A DNA stretch of 64,000 bases from Halotia branconii CENA392 (GTDB taxonomy: Bacteria > Cyanobacteriota > Cyanobacteriia > Cyanobacteriales > Nostocaceae), in NCBI RefSeq assembly GCF_029953635.1, contig NZ_CP124543.1:5655802-5719801 (forward strand). Direction: 5' to 3'. Each line of letters opens with the position of its first letter. Position 1 is the first letter of the stretch. Of the stretch, positions 61,108-64,000 are shown piece by piece. The notes below the pieces were generated by a model, which was not told the DNA's origin, did not search any database, and saw only the letters and a list, made by a program, of their open reading frames with translations. A program made the translations under genes and the position numbers.

Positions 61108-62727
61108 ATGAATCTGATTCGTCTTCTTCTCCGCACTTCTACAATTTACCTTATCATTGCTGTATTGGCTGGAATCCTTAGTGGTGCTGCTGCTGCTGGT
61201 TTAATTGCTCTAATTAATACCACATTGAATCAAAATCAACGATTAGGAACAACACTGTTTTGGAGCTTTGTAGGTCTTTGTCTAGTAAGGCTGATTGCTA
61301 ATTTTGTTTCTCAAGTTTTATTAATTCATCTTTCACAAAAAGCCGTCTTAGATTTGCGAATACTTTTAAGCCATCGCATTCTTGCCTCTCCTTTACGTCA
61401 ATTAGAAAAAATTGGTAATCATGGTCTTTTAGCTATTCTCACTGAAGATATTCAAGCAATTTCTAGCACAGCTTTTACTATTCCTTTTTTATGTATCAAT
61501 ATTGCTATTGTAGTAGCTTGCCTAGTTTATCTCAGTTATTTATCTAAGATCATTTTTATGATAGGTATTAGCTTTATGTTTTTAGGAATATTGAGCTATT
61601 CAATGCCAATGAAAAAAGCTATGTCTTTTCTTAAATTTGCTCGTGAACAAGAAGATAAATTATTTAAGCATTTCCGCACCGTAATTCAAGGTACAAAGGA
61701 ACTTAAGCTTCATCGTCAACGACGCAAAGCATTTATTAGTGAAGATCTTTATAGCACGGTCTTAACATATCGTCGTCATAACGTTATAGGGATGAGTATC
61801 TTTGCTGCCACTGCTAGTTGGGGACAAATCTTATTTTTTATAAGTATTGGTTTACTTTTATTCATCATACCAATGGTCTACAAAATTCCTTCTACAACTT
61901 TAGCTGCTTATACTCTCACTACTATTTATTTAATTTCGCCTTTAGAATATATTATGAGTATGATGCCTACTTTAACTAAAGCTTTAATTGCTTTAAATAA
62001 AGTTGAATCTTTGGGACTTTCATTGACAGATGAATTAGATGAGTTAGGTTCTGATTACTCGATTGATTCAAATCAAGACTGGAAATGTTTAGAATTAGAG
62101 AATGTCACACATACTTATTACCAAGAACGGGAGGAAAGTAACTTCATACTTGGGCCTATTAACTTAAAGTTTCATCCAGGAGAAATTATTTTTATAGTAG
62201 GAGGCAATGGTAGTGGTAAGTCTACACTTGCTAAATTATTTACTGGGCTTTATCTACCTGAAGCAGGAAAAATATATTTAGATAATAAGCTTATTTCTCA
62301 TAAAAATATAGAATGGTATCGTCAACAATTCTCGGCAGTATTTTCTGATTTTTATCTTTTCGAGCGTTTTTTGGGACTAGATCAGAGTGATTTAGATATT
62401 CAAGCTCAAAAATATCTTGTCCAATTGCAACTCGACCATAAAGTTACAGTTAATAATGGCGTTATTTCTACAATTGAACTTTCCCAGGGACAGCGTAAGC
62501 GTCTTGCCCTAATCACTACTTACTTAGAAGATCGACCCATTTATTTGTTTGATGAATGGGCATCAGATCAAGATCCTATATTTAAAGAAATTTTCTATAC
62601 TCAACTGTTACCAGAGTTAAAAAATAGAGGTAAAACTATACTAGTTATAAGTCATGACGACAAATATTTTTATTTAGCAGATTGGATTATTAAGATGGAT
62701 TATGGTAAGGTAAATGCTGAATATTGA
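61108..62727 (+). CDS. PvdE/SyrD-type cyclic-peptide export ABC transporter
   Basis: 539 residues. Six-helix domain 1-310 (TIYLIIAVLAGILSGAAAAG; IPFLCINIAIVVACLVYLSY). ATPase: Walker A GGNGSGKSTLAKLFTGLY, signature ELSQGQRKRLALI, Walker B IYLFDEWASDQDP and VISHDD. DEWA-DQDP and SQGQRKR are the marks of the cyclic-peptide exporter family (PvdE, SyrD, YojI) that moves nonribosomal or lasso peptides or their precursors. No peptide synthetase is in view; it may lie beyond the window end. Confidence 0.85.
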   Translation: MNLIRLLLRTSTIYLIIAVLAGILSGAAAAGLIALINTTLNQNQRLGTTLFWSFVGLCLVRLIANFVSQVLLIHLSQKAVLDLRILLSHRILASPLRQLEKIGNHGLLAILTEDIQAISSTAFTIPFLCINIAIVVACLVYLSYLSKIIFMIGISFMFLGILSYSMPMKKAMSFLKFAREQEDKLFKHFRTVIQGTKELKLHRQRRKAFISEDLYSTVLTYRRHNVIGMSIFAATASWGQILFFISIGLLLFIIPMVYKIPSTTLAAYTLTTIYLISPLEYIMSMMPTLTKALIALNKVESLGLSLTDELDELGSDYSIDSNQDWKCLELENVTHTYYQEREESNFILGPINLKFHPGEIIFIVGGNGSGKSTLAKLFTGLYLPEAGKIYLDNKLISHKNIEWYRQQFSAVFSDFYLFERFLGLDQSDLDIQAQKYLVQLQLDHKVTVNNGVISTIELSQGQRKRLALITTYLEDRPIYLFDEWASDQDPIFKEIFYTQLLPELKNRGKTILVISHDDKYFYLADWIIKMDYGKVNAEY

Positions 62728-62889
62728 TTTTGTAAAAAAACGTAAACAAATTAGTCTTTGATAGTTAATAACTAATACCTATACTATATCTTTCGAGTGC
62801 AGTATTAGCGCCAATGACACGATTATAGAAAAGAGCTTAAACAGACGCGCAGCTATAAAACTCATATTTGATTTTTGAAACAACTCAGT

Positions 62890-62965
62890 ACACCTCAAAG
62901 AGCCTTGTTTCCTATCTACGTAAGTAATTTCACCAAATCAAACCGGATTCCTATATTTGTCGATA
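62890..62965. repeat. Dispersed repeat, copy 3
   Basis: CACCTCAAAGAGCCTTGTTT to AAATCAAACCGGATTCCTAT, same orientation as 8307-8397. Confidence 0.65.
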
Positions 62966-62988
62966 GATATTACGGTAAGTTTAAACAG

Positions 62989-63033
62989 ATTGCCAAGCCA
63001 ACAGCTTATCATGCTGTTGGCTTGGCAATTTTT
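62989..63033 (+). terminator. Very strong terminator hairpin
   Basis: A 17-bp perfect stem, ATTGCCAAGCCAACAGC (62989-63005) with its complement (63013-63029), 7-nt loop and T run. It lies 260 nt after the exporter and just before promoter P2, isolating the glycosyltransferase gene. Confidence 0.85.
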
Positions 63034-63111
63034 ACAGATCTAATACGATGTGAGTTAAGTGGTTCGATTTGTGGAAACCCCAAAATTCAAAGACATTGGT
63101 CGTAGAATATT

Positions 63112-63185
63112 GTTGCATACGAGTTGCATATGAGTTGCGGTTGAGTATCTCACTGCCATAGTATAAATACAAATCACAACGCCAT
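63112..63185 (+). promoter_or_regulatory. GTTGCAT direct-repeat promoter-like element P2
   Basis: GTTGCATACGA, GTTGCATATGA, GTTGCGGTTGA, 11-bp period, then TATAAATAC near 63161, a possible -10. It points at the GT4 gene, whose start is 217 nt downstream of the element. Confidence 0.6.
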
Positions 63186-63401
63186 AATTATTTTAATGGC
63201 ATTCTAAAATAGCATCTTAGTTTTTAGCTAAATGAATGCAGTTTAACCTGCGTTTCTCATTCCTACTGATATCTGCAAACAATGATGACGGCAGTAGAAG
63301 ATTGTACCTTGAAAGAAAATATAAGTTCTTTTTGAAGTGAAATTTCAATCGGCAGTCTTCTCACAACTCTAAATAAGTTATCAGACTACACACTAATAAT
63401 A

Positions 63402-64000
63402 ATGAACAAGCAACCTCTTCGCATTGCTATTTTTACAGCATTGTATGCTCCGTTCTTGTCGGGAATTTCTATCGCAGTACACCAACGGGTTCGCTGGTTA
63501 TTACAGCAAGGTCATGAAGTTTTTTTAATCCACCCTCAAATCAACGACCATTATCCCAAAGAAGTGGGCGATCGCCCCATGTTGGGACTAGATGAACTGC
63601 AATCTTTTCCTAAATTTTCTGCTTATGCATACCCAACAAAACCATTGTTTTACTATAAGTCTGCTCCTGAACCATTACATCATAGGCATTGGAGCGATAC
63701 TAAGTTGCTACAAGACTTCCAGCCTGATGTTGTAGTAGTTGAAGAAGCAACACAAATGAGAGGTTTTTACTCCTTTTTTTGGGGAGGCTATGGCCGTCCT
63801 CTTGGAACCGAATACGCACATAAAACAGGCACACCAATAGTATCACTCTTCCATACTGATACCGTTGCTTATATCCAATATTTCTTAGGAAATTCATTGT
63901 CCAGTTTAATTCGTCCTATTATTCCCTTGATAATCAAACGGTTCAGTGAAGCTTATGACATAAATTTCTTTTGTTCTAAAGAACAGCTGGCTAAGTATAA
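63402..64000 (+). CDS. GT4-type glycosyltransferase, N-terminal part
   Basis: 199 codons of an open frame cut by the window end, starting MNKQPLRIAIFTALYAPFLS. GISIAVHQRVRWLLQQGHEV and QPDVVVVEEATQMRGFYSFF then IVSLFHTDTVAYIQYFLGNS fit the N-terminal GT-B domain of GT4 enzymes such as lipid glycosyltransferases. The nucleotide-sugar-binding half is outside the window. Probable partner of the acyltransferase and exporter genes. Confidence 0.8.
   Translation, partial: MNKQPLRIAIFTALYAPFLSGISIAVHQRVRWLLQQGHEVFLIHPQINDHYPKEVGDRPMLGLDELQSFPKFSAYAYPTKPLFYYKSAPEPLHHRHWSDTKLLQDFQPDVVVVEEATQMRGFYSFFWGGYGRPLGTEYAHKTGTPIVSLFHTDTVAYIQYFLGNSLSSLIRPIIPLIIKRFSEAYDINFFCSKEQLAKY

Overview
The window looks like chromosomal DNA of a filamentous, probably heterocystous, cyanobacterium (Nostocales). 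The HIP1 octamer GCGATCGC is very frequent, DNA is AT-leaning, intergenic regions are full of short Nostoc-type repeats, and several genes are cyanobacterial hallmarks: a beta-monoglucosyldiacylglycerol synthase, a helical carotenoid protein, the DUF3038/DUF4335 pair and a DesC-type desaturase. I saw no rRNA or tRNA gene and no CRISPR array.

0-8.1 kb is a conflict/defence block. Five toxin-antitoxin pairs (two DUF433/DUF5615, one PIN, one ParDE, one HicAB) surround a two-gene unit: a small helical protein with a glycine-rich beta-like tail, and an NB-ARC/TPR NLR-like protein carrying a similar short motif at its N-terminus. I read this as a likely amyloid-signalling NLR/effector pair. An intergenic repeat family (six copies) separates the toxin-antitoxin modules, and an Rpn-type nuclease fragment closes the block. 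8.6-10.9 kb holds the DUF3038/DUF4335 pair.

11-25 kb is a copper-type metal resistance island: lipoprotein, Tat-exported multicopper oxidase, DUF411 protein, Cys-rich Csp-like copper store, two DUF305 proteins, a CusA/CusB efflux pair and a two-component system. A direct-repeat box (ATGAAATTNGGATGAAAT, 11-bp period) lies before each transcription unit and probably marks the response regulator's regulon. Inside the island are a base-composition-shifted DUF305 gene and a doubly truncated flavin disulfide-reductase fragment, both signs of transfer.

25-57 kb is mostly housekeeping and accessory genes: miaE, tandem Uma2 genes, a membrane Ser/Thr kinase, M20 peptidase, Coq4-like protein, an IS element with terminal repeats, a helical carotenoid protein, a cyclic-nucleotide-domain/C39-like ABC exporter with its HlyD partner, cobH/cbiC, mgdA flanked by inverted copies of a MITE-like 120-bp element, yajQ, GST and Nudix.

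57-64 kb looks like a co-regulated lipid/export locus: a TetR regulator fused to a degenerate tyrosine-recombinase domain, a divergent acyl desaturase, an OlsB-like N-acyltransferase, a PvdE/SyrD-type cyclic-peptide exporter and a GT4 glycosyltransferase cut by the window end. The motif ATGCAA/TTGCAT recurs as palindromic operators beside the regulator and desaturase and as 11-bp-period direct repeats before the later genes. The most novel-looking items are the NLR/effector pair, the TetR-recombinase fusion with its operators, the metal box regulon and the MITE-like element.
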